64,000 nucleotides of DNA, from NCBI GenBank assembly GCA_030063045.1, contig JAQSEB010000189.1, positions 1 to 64,000 on the forward strand. The letters run 5' to 3'. Shown piece by piece: positions 48,326-63,240 of this stretch; within the stretch, counting starts at the first letter, position 1, and each line of letters starts with the position of its first letter. The position numbers and the translations under genes are program-made. The notes under the pieces were generated by a model. It worked only from the letters and a program-made list of their open reading frames with translations, searched no databases and had not been told where the DNA came from. This DNA is from Pratylenchus scribneri (lineage: Eukaryota > Nematoda > Chromadorea > Rhabditida > Pratylenchidae).

Positions 48326-51300
48326 ATGTCATTCGCTTAGAAGGAAAATTAGTCTACATTCCAATAATTTATCATAATTACTAAATTAAATAATCTAAAA
48401 AATTGATGATCTGCTGGATTATATTTTGAATGTGATTTTCATATGCGCAGCCTTTTTCCTATTTTAATAGAAAAATTATATTATTAGGGGTTTATAAAAT
48501 GAATTTAAAATAATTACAGATTGTGAAAAATTTTTGCATAACATTTATTAAGAAATAAATAAAAAATAATTATAGAAAGAAAATTTTCTTGTAAATATTT
48601 AGATATAATAAAATACGATAAATGAATAAATTAAAATTTTTATAAAATTATTAACTATAACGCTGTAATTAATTAATATACAGACGAATATCAGGTGATT
48701 TGAATTAAAAATAAAATGTTTATAATTTAAAAAAAAAAGAATGATGAAAATAATATAAAATTTTTTGACGAGCATTTAATAATAATCAGAAGAAAAAATT
48801 ATTGTTTATCTATTTTTTAATATTTTAATTTTAAATTATTTGATTTTTATATCAATTATTAAAAATTTTTATAAATAAAATTAAAAAAATATAAAATTAG
48901 TAAATTAAATGTTTCACCATTTAAATTAAGTAATCATTCAACGATAAAAATTTGCTTTCTTTAATTTGAGGTCTCCCCATAAATTTGTGAAGAAAAGGGT
49001 CATAATAATTAACAATAAAAAAATACACGACAAAAAAATTCCTTACAAAATTTTATTGAAATATTTTTAAAATATTGTAAAAAAATATTCATCTTCGAAA
49101 AATATAAATTGAAATTATAAATTCATTTAGAAACGGATGCATCAAAACTAGCAATAACTGCAGTAACGCGCATGGTTTTATGGATATGAAAATCTAAACT
49201 TATAAAATAATTTTTGAATAAATAATTTTCCTTATTAATTTTCGACTAAATATCACAAAATATACAAAAGAAAATTTCATATGATTTAAATTTAGTCGAA
49301 ATAAAAACTAGAAATAAAAATGAAAACAAATTTTAATTGAATTCAATTTAAAAATAAAGAATGTCAAATATTATATTATGGCCAAATAAATAGCAATTTT
49401 TTTATGTTATCTTCTCCAGAACTATTTGCAAAAAATATATAAAAATCATGTTAAAACATTTCTATGATTTCAATAGGCCGTAAATTAGCTAACCTGGATA
49501 AAACATAAAAAAATGCATTTTAAATGCGCAAACCTAATAATTTAGAAAAAAATTTGATATACAAAATTTAAATATAATGCTAAAATATTAAATTTGGAAT
49601 AGAAATAAATTCATTAAAAACTATGGATTTCATAAAATTATTATTTTTATAATATAAATTCGAAAATCGTAAAATTTTAACAACATATCTCTTCTATTAT
49701 TATTTTTAATTAAATTTCATGTACAAGTATTTAATAAATATAAGATAATATAAATTTTAAAAAATTTATTAATAAAGCAAGAAATAATTAATAAAAAATT
49801 TTATTAGAGATAAATTAAATTGTATAAATAACAGTAAATTAATAACGAAAAGATAACTTTATATATACTTATATATATCTAATTTAAATATTTCTTTAAT
49901 TAAAAATAAACAAAGAAGTATCAATATTGCTTCGTGTTATATAATAAACCTATTAAAAAATAATATTCAATTAATGGGAAACAAAAATTTATGTCAATAA
50001 ATTTATTTGTATTTTTTGATGGCTGAAAACAGATATGTTCACCAAAAATCAAGTATATAAAATATCTATAAAGAAGTAGCTATAAATCAAGCTAATTAAA
50101 TGTTAAATTTAATGAATTTTTTATAATAGAAAAAATAAAATAAAAATTTACTATAATAGAAGATCAAAATATTTCATAGAAAAATTAGATCAAAATATTG
50201 TCATTGACCAAAGCGTTGCCAAAGAAAGTTGAATTGATTTGAAAAATAAAAATTTTTATATATATTAGATCAATTAATTTCGTTTTTAAAAGAAATTTAA
50301 AGAAAAAGGCAAAATTATGGATATAATAAAAAAGCAATATAAAATTTTGTTAAAAATTATATATTTATATTATTAGAAAAAAAAATATTATAATAGATTG
50401 ATAATAAAATTTAAAAAAAATCACAATTTAAAAAAACTTATAAAAAAAATTTAATCGAATAATTGATTATAGTAAAAAATTTTAATATAATTATTACATA
50501 AAAAAATTAAAATTTATATTGTTTAAATAATGAATAAAAATATTTCATATTTATTAAAAAATACAAGAAAAACATATACAACATGTTTTTATCTATTTAA
50601 TTAATTTACATGATGAAAAATTTTATTTTTTTCTAATATTTTTATTGGAGAATTTATTATAAAATCAAAAATAAAATTAGAGAAATAACCAAGGGAAAAT
50701 TTTTAAAGAAAAAATTAGAATTTACATTATTTATATAAAAATAATAATAATTTAAGTAAATTTATTTCTTTATTATTATAATTATAATGTATCAATTTAG
50801 AAGGTGGAACAAGATATGGTTCCGGCTCTACAAATTTTAATAGGATAAGAGGAATTTTTTTAAAAACATATCAACATAATATATCTAAATATATATATAT
50901 ATTAATTCTAAAAAAAGAGAGATATTGTAGATACAAATATGTTAATTATTATGCATTTAAAAAATAATTACATATTTGGACTCGATCATATCGTTATGAG
51001 AGTTTATTTCGAATCTGATTGATAAAATCATGAAGACCTAAATAATTTGGTAAATTTTTATTAAAATTATATTAGAGTAAAAGAATAAAAAATTTTTTCT
51101 CATTTATCTTTAAAAATTTTTAATTTTAAAAGATTATCAATTAAAATTTTATTAAGAAAAAATTTAAAAATTATTATGCATTTTAAATTATTAATATTTT
51201 AAAAAGATAATTTCTTAAATATTTATTGAAAAAAATTATTAATAATTTTTAATTTCGATGTGTAATAAATCCATAATCATTTCCATTATATGGCAAAAAT

Positions 51301-54300
51301 AGTGATTAAATAAAATTATAATCTTCTTTCTATAATGCTTTTAGATTTATTAATTTTTGAAATAAAAATAAATATAAAATGAAAATTTTTATTAAAGAGA
51401 CTAAAAATTTTTTTTAGAAATATATTTAATTGATTATAATTTTTTATAATAATATATCTATATAGATTTTTTGGAAATCTTCATTTTAAAAATTTCATTG
51501 AATTTGATCAAATTCAAATTAAAACAAAAAAAATATGTTCCAAAGAAATAAATATAAATAAGATGAATAATGAAAATAACTAGAGAAATTTATATAAAAA
51601 TATTATTTATTCTTGTTAATTTTAAAAAATCATTTACAAATTGGAAAAAAATTAATATTTTATTAGTACAAAAATTTTAAATTCCAAATTAGTCAATATC
51701 TTTATAATTAAATTAAGGATAAATCAAAATCTTAAATTTTAATCCAAAAGAAACGGCTATTGGGAGCCTAAAAAATATGCGTTAATTCTACCACTATAAA
51801 TTGAGGTAGAACTGAAGTTATTTATGGAAACTTTCCTAAGAAAAAACATAAAATATTCCTAAAAATTATAATTTAAATATTTATTTTTAATTCAATGTGC
51901 TGAAAAATATAAAATATTTTTCAATTCTATATAAAAAAATTTACTTTAATCAGGCTAAAATTATTATTATAAAATATTTCAATTTTAAAAATGATAAAAA
52001 TTTTAATAAAGATCTATCAAATAAAAAAGTTATGTTATTTTCAATAGAAATAAATACTATATATAAATGAAAAAATTTTATGGAAAAAAATTTCCAATAT
52101 CGAATAATCCTAGTAAATTTTTTGTTATTAGTTAAAAAATTATCGATTTTTATAAAGAATATATTAAATCAAATTTTATGTATATCTCATTCTAATTTTA
52201 ATTTTTTATAAAGAATTATTTTAATATATTAAATAATGAATTTATTTTTATAAAAATCCCATTAACATTTTTCATCATCAAAAAAGTACAATTATCATTG
52301 GTTTCTTTTTATTCTACTTTGGACTTAAAGATAACGAAGGTAATTTTTTGTTTAATAAATTAATATTAATTAATTTAAGTATGAAAATATTAATGAAAAT
52401 TTTAACGATACGAAAGTAATATATAATTTATTAAATACAAAAATTTATTAAATTACCTGATTTAATTTTTAATTTAAAAAATGAAATTGCATATAAAAGA
52501 AATTGCATATATTGACAAAAAATAAAATAGTTCCTGCTGGTAAAATTGCCGATTTATGAATTTTATTGGATGGCACAAAAAAGAGTAATTTTCGGAATAA
52601 AAATAAAATTTAGGATGAATTTAAAATAACTAAAAAGTATTTATTAATTTAATAATATGACAATATTGGTTAAAAAATTTAGCAATATCGAATGATTTGA
52701 TGAAAATTTTAAGATATTTAGTGATAAAATATATTAAAAAATATAAATTTTAGTATATTTAATTAAAAATTCTAAATATGCTGAATGAAAATGGGACAAA
52801 TTGCAGATACAAAAATTGTTTAAAATTTTCAATAATTCAGATGTTCCCAAAATTTCAATGAACCTAAACCTATTTAGAAGTAAAAATTGCATGCTTATTT
52901 GAAATAAAGAATTAAGTAACTCTAGCATATTTATCAAATAACTGAAATTTATTTTTTAATAATTTTTAAATAAAAATTATATTGCAGTAAAAATTTTTTT
53001 TTAAATTCTCGCTTAATTTGCCCTGTTTGCGTAATTTAATGCCAATCCCTTCCTTCTTACTTTCGCTTAATAAATCCTTAGAGAGCGTTATTAAGAAACA
53101 CATATTTGAAAATTAAATAAATTAAATTTCTTACTTCTATCTAAGAAAGTATAATGAACGAAAAATAATGTTTAATATATGGTTGTGTTGGTATAATTTC
53201 GAATAAATTTAAACCAAAAAATTAAATTAGAAAAACTGTTTATAAAATAAAAAAAATAAGACTAATTTATTATTATTTTTTAAAAAATATAAAAATCAAA
53301 AAATTTATTTTTGCAAATTTTCACGAAAATGCTTAAAATTAGAAAAAAAATCAATTAGGAATTTTTTGCAATTTTAATATCATTATTATTTTACAATTAT
53401 TAATAAATTATTATATTTTAATAGTGTAAAAAAACTATTATTAAAATTTTTTCCATTCAAATAAATTACTTATTGTTTTTGATCTATATAAAAAAATTAA
53501 ATAAATATTTGAATAATGAAGAATAATTTTAAAAAAATAAATTTTTAAAATCAAATTTCAAAGAAAATATAATAAATTAATAAAATAATATTTCTTCTAG
53601 TAAAATTTATTTTTAATCTGAAATAGACATGGATGTGAACAAAATTTTGAAAAATTTTAAAACATGAAATAAAAGCAATTTTAATAATAATATTATAAAA
53701 ATTGTATTAAATCAATATAATTAAAAATCGAATAAAAAAATTAATTCAATAAAATTTAGAGAAAAATTATAAAAGGGATTTATACGAAAGTCAGAAAGAA
53801 GAAATTGAATTAATAAAGCTAATTTAGAAAAAAAATTATAAAAGAAATTAATTTATATTATAGTTTTTGATTAAATTTGAAATTCTAAAAACCTAGTGAA
53901 GTTAAATTTAAAAATAAAAAAAAATTTTATAAATAAAATTAAAGAGTCATAAACAATACTTTTCGATATTTAAAATTCACTAAATTAAATATAAAAAACT
54001 AGAAATGAATTATGTGATAAAATATTAATAAAATTTTATCGATAAATAAAAAAATATTTTTTAAATAATCAAAATAATTTGAAAAAATTTTGAAAAATAA
54101 AGATTTTAAATAATACTTTAGTCTAGTCCAGTTTATTGCTTGAAAAATACATATATTTCAAAATTAATCCATTTATTTAAAGAATCTCGTCCTTTTTACG
54201 CGGGTTACTTTTGTCTTTCTTAATTTAACTAAATTTAATTTAAATTTTTAATTTATAATCAAATAATTTTCGGAATCTTCAATTAAAAAATTTTAAAAAT

Positions 54301-57300
54301 GAAATTAGATAAATTTTAGATATTATTTAAGATGGATATAAATTTGATTTTACAAAAAAGCAAATTTATTAACAATTAATTATTTGTTATATTTGTGAAT
54401 TTATCATTTTAAAATAAAAAAAACATTTAAAAATATATAAAACAGATAATTCATAAAATTTAGAAATAATTATAAATTTTTTTGTTAAAAATTAAAAAAA
54501 AATATTTATTTATCAAAATTATTAAAAAATAAGAAAAAGAGAATTTACGTATAATAATTATTAATAAATTAATCGATGAAATAGAATTTAAAATTATTTT
54601 GTATTTTACTTTGCAAAATAGAATGAAGACACGCATCGAAGAGGTGAGAACTCGCCTAGCACGCCTTAACTGGCGCCCAGAACGATAAATGATAAGGTGA
54701 TTTCGAAATAGTATTTTTCGATGAAAAATTGACCATAATTTAAAATCTGTAAATCTATATTTGATTTAAATCTATACAAATAAATTTTTATTTACTTATA
54801 ATAACTATAAAAAAATATATATTTAAATTATACTGAATTTAATTCTTCCTAGAAAAGAAACATCAAAAATCATCTTTAATTTAAAATTTTATAAATATAA
54901 ATGAAAAATTATTTAAAAATAATATTTTATAAAAAATTAATAAGAAAAAAATTTATATTTAAAATAAATTTAATTTTTAATAATTTTTATAAAATTATTT
55001 TATTAAAAAAAGAAAAATGCATTATTAAAAAAGTACCTTAGGGGAAGGCCGTTAGAAATTGTGGATATGAAGGCAAAAATTACAAAATTAAATTAGTGTC
55101 ATTAAAAAATAATTTGATGAAATGCATATTGCATAATAATTTGACAGGTCTTAGGAAACACATAAAAAATGGATAGCTGAATAAAATCAATTAGGCAAAA
55201 ATGTATAAACAATTATATTTTTCTTTTTAATTAACTTAAAAGATCTAATAATAAATATCAAAAAAAAAAGATAAAATAAATCTTTAATAATTTATCATGA
55301 CATGCGATTCGAATTCGAAATAACAATCATTTTTTCCTATTGAATTGTTGCCATTTTATTCCACCAATATTGTTTATTATATTAAATCTTATTTTCATAA
55401 AATATTATATATAAATAACAAAAACATAATTAAAAACTATTTTTTAAAAAATTTAAATTTTATAATTTATTTCTAAATTCTCATTTCTATGTTTACATTA
55501 AGGTGGGGTGAAATTTGTGACACGAATCGTACTGTTTTGCATGCATTACAATTTATTAACGCCTTCATCGAAATTTCTTGATAAAAGACAACAATAATCC
55601 AATATGGTCGATAAAATATGCTCTATCAAATTTAAATTGAAAATTCATATTAATAATTTTTAACTTTATCTAAACAAATATAATTAAGAAGTTATTTATT
55701 AAATTTCATTTTAAAAAAAAATTTGGCTTTATTATAAAATAAATAGAAGAAAAAAAGATTAAAAATTAATGTTTTATGTGCTATAATTATTTTGTTCAAT
55801 TAATAGAAAAAGTATTTTGATAAATTTGTCTACAATAATCATTCAATTTAATAGAAATTATTACAAAAGATTAAAAGTTTTAAGATAAAATTAAAAATAT
55901 CTCATTTATAAAGACATACCAAACCAAATTAATTTTTATCAAGGATTTATAAAAAAAATATATTTAAATTACCATAAAATTTTATGGAAAATAAAAAAAA
56001 TCTTTAATCATTTCATATCAATTTAGAACACGATCAAGAAAAGAAATTATTAAAAATAAAGGATCAGTTCTTAAAAATAAAATATAAAACTATCAAATTC
56101 AATATTGAATTCCAAAATGGATTTATAATAGGTTTAAATAAATTTATTATGATTTTCATCCAAAATAAATCAAAATAATGAAAGTTACCTATTGTAAGAT
56201 GATATCGAATTTGAACTTGTAATTAAACTAAATATTTTGACCTTTTTTATGTTTCAATGTCCGTAATTCTAATCTATTGAAAAATTAATTATTCGAATAA
56301 ATCTATATTCTTAAAAAAATATATAAAATAAAATAATTTAAAATTTTATTTTTTAATAAAATATTTTTTTAAAAATATTAAGTGTAAAAATGAGTATGGA
56401 AAATGGTATGAATAAAATTATTTTATCAAAATCATAATATTTTTATTAATATAAATAAAATGTTTTTTTATAAAAATCGTGCCATATTCATTATATTATT
56501 TGGCACTGAGAATGCCAAGAGCATAATTATTATTACAATACTATAATTTATTAAAAGAAACATTGTTTTATATAAAAATGTAAAATTGATCAATAAAATA
56601 TTAAATATTTTAATATTTTCTGTATATATATATTTAATCGATGGATAAATTATTTAGCAATAATAAATCGTTAGATTTTCTCGAAAAAATTATAAGTAAA
56701 TATTCAAAAAAAAGAAAATTTTTAAAAAATGCATTAAATTCAAGAAAAAAAATATATTAAATAATATCTAAAAATTTTGATAATCAAATTATAGTAATTT
56801 TACAAAAAAAAAAATAAATAAGAAAAAATATAAAAAATTTTTAAATTAAAATAATATATTTTATCAATGACAAAAATTTTAAAAAAATTAAACATTTTTA
56901 TTATAAAATGAAAAAAAAAGAATTAAATTTATTTCGTTTTTCATAATTCATTATGGAATAAATTTAATTAAATCTTTATACATATTGAAAAAGAATGCTT
57001 ATGTATAAACAAATCATTTCACAATATCAAACAGTTATCTTATCAAATAAATGTATTCCCTTCTTTTAAAATTGAAAATGCTTTCATAACATTGAACCTA
57101 GCAGTATATTTTTTAAAAAAAAAATACATATAATAATTGCCCTTTGAAATCAAGAATATGTTGGCTTTCGAATTCGAAGCAATACTGCATTATTTTTACA
57201 CGGGCTATGCAAAAGAAATTAAATAGTTATTTAAAAGTAACAATTTTTTTAGAAAGAGAATATTAATTTTTAAGAAAATTAGAAATTGTAAAATAATAAT

Positions 57301-57350
57301 TAAAAAATAAAAAAATTAAAAAATAGCCGAATTTTTTGTAATATAATAAA
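48326..57350. other. AT-rich desert, no gene recognised
   Basis: The longest featureless stretch. The only notable islet is at about 54625-54690, where a short plus frame MKTRIEEVRTRLARLNWRPE ends in TAA and contains a donor-like GAG followed by GTGAGA. The minus frame at 52734-52937 looks compositional. Confidence 0.5.
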
Positions 57351-57413
57351 ATAGCAGCCGAAATTTTATTTAAAATTTATAAATACAATAATTTATATAT
57401 ATTTAAATTAATA

Positions 57414-57444
57414 ATCAAAATGGATAATATTAAAAATAAATATA
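57414..57444 (+). repeat. 31-bp exact repeat, copy 1
   Basis: ATCAAAATGGATAATATTAA plus AAATAAATATA, identical to 60328-60358. Weaker similarity continues for about 60 bases on either side. Confidence 0.85.
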
Positions 57445-57453
57445 ATTGAAGAG

Positions 57454-57630
57454 AAAAATTTGGAATAAAATTTCTTGTTATTGCAATTGATGGGGATGAT
57501 GTTGGAGGAGGAAGAGGCAACAGACAACCATGGAATGCTTATGCGCCTTAGATGGATAATTGTGTATTGCATTTGCCCAATTTTCTTATTCATCTTTTAA
57601 ATAAAAAAAAATAAAATAAAAATTTATATT
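57454..57630 (+). other. Coding-like islet, unknown product
   Basis: Plus frame with residues REKFGIKFLVIAI, then DGDDVGGGRGNRQPWNAYAP, to a TAG. In the rich part G+C is about 65%, 61% and 22% at codon positions 1-3, a strong but short (23-codon) coding pattern. The repeat just upstream gives an in-frame ATG (MDNIKNKYN), separated from this frame by one TGA. This could be a decayed gene or an exon. The minus frame 57408-57593 overlaps it and is less convincing. Confidence 0.3.
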
Positions 57631-57659
57631 TGAGCAAAATTAATTGAAAAATTATAAAA

Positions 57660-60300
57660 TTCAAAATCTTTTACTAAAAGATAAAATTTTTATTTCATAA
57701 AAATTTTAAAAATTATTAACTCATTAAGAATGAAAGCTTTAAATTTCTTATTTTAATATATTTTATTATTTAATTTCAATTTACAATCCATCGTTAGATT
57801 TTTAAATTTATTTAAATATGGATTCAGAAAAGGCGAAAATTTTTTGGACACTTATTCTCGTTAAAGAGCTTGCAAGTCTCTTCCCTAATACCTTACTATT
57901 GATTTTGATTGCAGAAGAGAAAATATTTTAAGCATAAATAGAAAGCAAAATTAATGAAAACATTTTTAATAATTTTTTTTAGCAAGAAACAATTTATTAG
58001 CCATATAGAATGATTTTTAAAAAATAATCATTATAAAAGTTTTATTAAATAAAATATTTCCCTATAAAAAAAAATCAGAAAGTAACTTTATACTTTATTA
58101 AAAATATAAATTTAAAATTCAAAAATTCAAAGTTTCCTAATATTTGCTTAATTTGGAGAGTAATTCTCAAATGCCAAATTTAAAATATTCAAAATTTTGA
58201 GATACTATATAAAATTTATATATAACAATATTTAATCTATAAATAAAAGTAATTTTTATTAATTATTTGAAAATAAAAATAATATATTTTTCTAATTAAT
58301 AGGAACATATTTGTTCATAAAAGTTTCTTACATAGACGGATACAAAAATAATTTCTAAAAAATTCATTTAACAAAAATATAATTTTTATATATTTATATT
58401 TTAAAAATATGAAGCGATTGCCTATGGAGGTGCTATTTTTGCAGGAAAACAATGCATGAATTGCTCTCCGAATTCAGGTATTACTTATTTTCAATAACAT
58501 TGCATCATCCCACATTAATACTATTATTTTTAAATTTTAATATTGAATAAAATCAAAGTACAATTAATTTATCTACGAAAAATATAACAACTATTTTAAG
58601 TAAATTAAAATATTGTCATTTTTATATATTTTGAAAGCATAAGAGAAGAAAGATAATTAAAAAACTTTTAAAAAATATCTTGACAAGAATTTGTCAAAAT
58701 TTTGGACATTATTGAAATTAAAAATTCTTAGCTTTTTTAATTGAATAATTTTAGATTAAAATATGTTCTATAATAAAAAATCAAAAAGATAATAAAAATT
58801 TTCAAAATTAATATTATAATATATGGAATCATTTTAATATTAAAATATGATAAAAATGTATTGCTAAATACATTGCAGCTAATCAAAAAATAATAAAATT
58901 AAAGAAATAAAATTTGTTAAAAATTATAATGAAAAGAATATTTAATTACAAAAATTCCTATAAAATTTAAAGATTATATAAATTAAAAATAAATTTATTA
59001 ATTCATCTAAAAATATTTTATGCAATTTGATATAATTATTAATATTCAAATGGTTTTTTATTTCTTAATCTATGTATATGAAATTGATTAAAGTGAAAAT
59101 TAAATTATATAAAAGATTTAAATTGAAAAGAAAAGGAAAATTTTTATTCTTAAGTTAACAATTTATTGATATTTTTTAATAAAGAAAATAATTTAAAAAT
59201 TACATACAAATTAATGTATAATTATTAATTCTAATTTCTTAATTTTCTCTTAATCTCTCTTAATTAAAAATGAATTAAAATGTACTAAATATAATAAATT
59301 AAATAAATTAAATTTAAATCGTAAGCGATCGAAATAATTGTAAATCATATATCTATAATTTTTACGAGTTTTAAAATGTTTTGGGTTATTTAAAATTATC
59401 CTTTATAAATAGTAATTTTATTTTAAATAATGGTTAAAAAATATTTAAAAAATTTATTGATTTATTATTAATTAGTCTATACTCGCCGATTTACATGATT
59501 ATTCCCTTTTATGGTGTAAAGATTATAAATTTTATAAATTATCATTCGATTTTTAATGTCTCATAAGAAATAGTAAATTTGCTTCACTATTATGTTTAAG
59601 GGCAGCCATGGAAATGCCATTATCATGGAAAATAATTTAAAAGATGGAGAATCGAAAAAGATAAATAAATTTACAAATATAAATCAAGGAATTTATACTA
59701 TAATGTAATAAAATTATTAGATAAAAAGTTGTAAAATAATTAAAATAATAATTTACATCTAGGTAAAAATATAAAGAATAATTAAAAATAATTTATAAAA
59801 AGCTCTTATAAAAATATCGCTTAAAATATATAATTAGTAATAAATGCTTAAATAAATTGAATATTTATCTATTTTAGAGAAAAAAATAGAAATAATATTA
59901 TAAATATATATATAAATAAAATTATAATTTTCATAAAAATATAAAAAAATTCAATTTTTAAAAGTTTTCAAAATCAATATTATAATATATAGAATCATTT
60001 GTACAAATACAATTAAAAGCAATGTAGTTTCTATAAAAAATTTTTCCCATAAAATAACTATCAATTATTATATTAAATCCTAATTTTCCTCAGAAAGAGT
60101 CCTAATTAAAAAAAATGAAATATAGTTTTCAAAAATATTTTACTATATTTAACTCTTCGAAAAACAGCAAATTATCGAGAGATAATTAACTTGGATCCCA
60201 TATTTAAATTGAGTCTATAAGAGCTTTCCACGTTTAAAAAATTATTGGCGACTATGAAAACTGAGAGTAATCGATCAAATAAAATAATCAATAAAAAAAT
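57660..60300. other. AT-rich desert with a short islet, no gene recognised
   Basis: The islet at 58408-58462 has a plus frame YEAIAYGGAIFAGKQCMNCS that ends near a donor-like CAG followed by GTATTA. EAIAYGGAI resembles the EA(V/I)AYGAA motif of Hsp70 proteins, but 20 residues are not enough to assign it. Confidence 0.35.
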
Positions 60301-60327
60301 ATTTAATTTTATATATTCAAATTCATT

Positions 60328-60358
60328 ATCAAAATGGATAATATTAAAAATAAATATA
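60328..60358 (+). repeat. 31-bp exact repeat, copy 2
   Basis: Identical to 57414-57444. The minus frame 60172-60363 and the one at 57408-57593 share the peptide IFIFNIIHFD only because of this repeat. Confidence 0.85.
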
Positions 60359-60363
60359 TCCAA

Positions 60364-62811
60364 AAACCATGAATTGAAAAGAAAAATTTGCCTTATAAAG
60401 AATTTTTATATATTGTGAAAATGCTCATAATGGAGGAAAGAAATGAGGATGTTACTTAAAAAATTATTTTTATTTTTTAATTTTATATTTCATCATAAAA
60501 ATAAATTATAAATTAAATTTTTAAAAATTTTTATATCTGAATAGCAATTCATTTCTTTCAAGAGCAGAAACCGTTCAATTTGAATTAGAGTTGCTTGCCT
60601 AATTTGATAGGCCGAAATTTATAATTATTTACAACGAAATTAAAAATATAATACAAATCAAGATTGATTTTTTTAATTTAAATGAAATTTATGTAAAGAC
60701 TCTATAGAAGACAACGATATATATGATGTTTCTCGACTGCTTAAAATTCGAATTCACAAACTGACAAATATTAAAAATATTATTAACATTCATAAAATAA
60801 AAAATTTATTAATATAATATTATTTGCTATATTTATAGATAAATACATTTTTTTTAAAATAATGCAAATATCTTTAAAAACATTTCCATTTTTTTTTAAT
60901 TAATGGAAAATAACTTTTATTAAAACAATAATAATTATTCAATTCAGATGAATATATGTCATTTATTTGATTTATTTTGAAAATAATAAAAGAAATAATA
61001 TTCATCATTTTATAAAAATATATTAGAAAAAAATGAATGAAATAAAATTAAATTGCTATTACTCCATTAAGAATGAGAGCTAAATTTTTTGATGAAATTT
61101 AAAAAATTTTAACATACAAAAGTTTTTGAATTTAATGATAATAATATTTTTCTCTAAAAAGAATGCGTATACAATATAAATAAGATAAAAAATAATTAAG
61201 AATAATATCTAAAAAACAAATAAATCAATTAAAATAGAAGAAAATTTCGATAAATTTTTAATAGTTATAAAAATTTATTTAATTTAAATTTACTATTATG
61301 ATCTAAGCCGTATTTTTTAAATCCCAAATATTATAACCTAAATTTTTATTTATAAAAATAAATTATTTCTACTTAAAAAATTAATAAATTGAAGAATTTC
61401 TAATTTTAAGCCTGCAGTAATACTTTTCAAATATATGATAAAAGGCGCAGATGAAGCAAAATTTTAATTATTATTATTGATAATAACATTGAAATTGTCC
61501 ATAAATGTATAAAAGCTTTTAAAAAAAGAACTTTTAAAAATTCATTTTTTCCTAGAATAATAAGTGTATAATTAAAAAAATTATTTTTAAGGAATAAAAT
61601 TCACTGTTGAATAATAGTATAATAAATAAAAATTATATTTTTACAAAAGTAAAATAAAAAGTAGAAATAATTTTCTATATGAAAAAATTAAAATTGTAAA
61701 ATATATGTTCTAAAAAATGTGGATACGAATCATGAAAACATTGAAAATGAAATATATCCATCATCAAATAATAAAAAAATTTTTTACAGTAAATAAGTAT
61801 TAAATAAAAAAAAATTTTTTGGTCTTTGATCTGAATAAATATTCACATCTCTGAATAATTCCCATTCTATATATAATTTTAATCTATTTGAAACAAGGAA
61901 ATGGGCCTTAAATCAGAAGATAATTTTATCCAAGAAATTATTTTGCAATTAATTGGTAAAAAATTGGAAAATTTTATTCTTAAATATTTTAAAATTTTTT
62001 GCCATTTTTAAATAAATTTGACCCTACTAATAGACTATGAAAAAGATCTTTTAAAGAATATAGAAATTTAAAAATAAAAAAATCAATAAATAATTATAAA
62101 ATATTAAGATAAAAATACTTGGAAGAAAAAAATTAGAATTCAATTCATTTTACCACGAGGATATAATATAGGAACAAATTTTTGTAAATTATGGCTTATA
62201 ATCCTGGTGGAATACCGTCAAAAGGTCCGTGATTTGCGCTAATATATTGATCTTTTTTGATAATTAAATTAATTTATTAATAAAATTTAAAAATTTAATT
62301 CGTTCTAATTATAAAATAATTATTAAGTTTTAATTTAATAAATTATTAATAATTCAATAAATTTTCAAATGATAAATTTCTACAAATTTTTGTATAATAA
62401 TATATAGCATATTAAAATTACTATTAAAAAATGAGGATAATTGAATAGTTATTTTCAAATGGAAATATAATTAATAAAGTTATACTGCAAATAATTATGA
62501 GAAGTAATTCTGAATAATATAATTATAAAGAATTTATTTAAACTAAATTATTTTTTAAAATAAAATAATAAAATTTATTTAAAATGCAAAAATTATTTAT
62601 GTTTAACATATCGTAAAATTTAATTGAAATTAAAAATATTGAAATCGCTCTGTAAAAATTGCAATGCGGTTAAAATAATTTTTTTTTTATTTTTCTATAA
62701 TCGAATTCATTTGTAAAGATAAGATATATCTTTATCATCAATATTAATAAAATTTATTAAAAATAAATAATTTTTATAAAAAAAAATTTAATTTAAATAA
62801 TTTGCCTAAAA
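60364..62811. other. AT-rich desert, no gene recognised
   Basis: Small islets at about 60570-60620 and 62190-62240 have no supportable frame. Confidence 0.5.
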
Positions 62812-62871
62812 TACATGGCAGCAATGGAAATGGATGAGACCTACATGGCAGCAATGGAAATGGATGAGACC
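62812..62871 (+). repeat. 30-bp perfect tandem duplication
   Basis: TACATGGCAGCAATGGAAAT plus GGATGAGACC occurs at 62812-62841 and 62842-62871 without a mismatch. Thirty bases is ten codons, so the frame of the overlapping small ORF is kept. Confidence 0.95.
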
Positions 62872-62991
62872 GATTCCAACGAAGAATATTATGTTCTGGA
62901 CAAAGACGCAAATAATTTTAAAGGAATTAAAGATTTTAAGATATCTGAATTTAAAATTATTTTGATATTAATTGCCTTATTTTTAATATAA
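62815..62991 (+). CDS. Small open frame, 58 codons, acidic with a hydrophobic tail
   Basis: Starts at ATG and reads MAAMEMDETY twice because of the 30-bp duplication, then DSNEEYYVLDKDANNFKG. It ends KIILILIALFLI before TAA, a hydrophobic run that could anchor the C-terminus in a membrane. G+C is about 52% at first, 23% at second and 32% at third positions, typical of acidic coding sequence. An ATG start, the in-frame duplication and a soluble-then-membrane layout make this the most gene-like small ORF, but there is no homologue I recognise. The hydrophobic tail may be AT-rich intron read through. Confidence 0.35.
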   Translation: MAAMEMDETYMAAMEMDETDSNEEYYVLDKDANNFKGIKDFKISEFKIILILIALFLI

Positions 62992-63240
62992 TTTTTGGAT
63001 TACTAAAAAAATATAAATTGTCTTATATTATTCCTTCAATTTGTATATGTGTTATTTATCTTAAGAATTGTATCAAGCAATCTATAAAAATGAGAGAGTA
63101 GTATTATATTAATATATTTAATTATCATGATAATTTGCAAAATCTTAAAAGAAATAGAAAAATTAATTGACAAAATTCAAAATTACTTGCGACATTTTTA
63201 TAAATGAAAATGTCAAAAATTCTTCAATAAGGGAAAATTA

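Noticed and set aside
58408..58462. Hsp70-like motif EAIAYGGAI
   Set aside because: Only about nine residues resemble the family, and no other Hsp70 motif is nearby. Noted in the region entry but not called.
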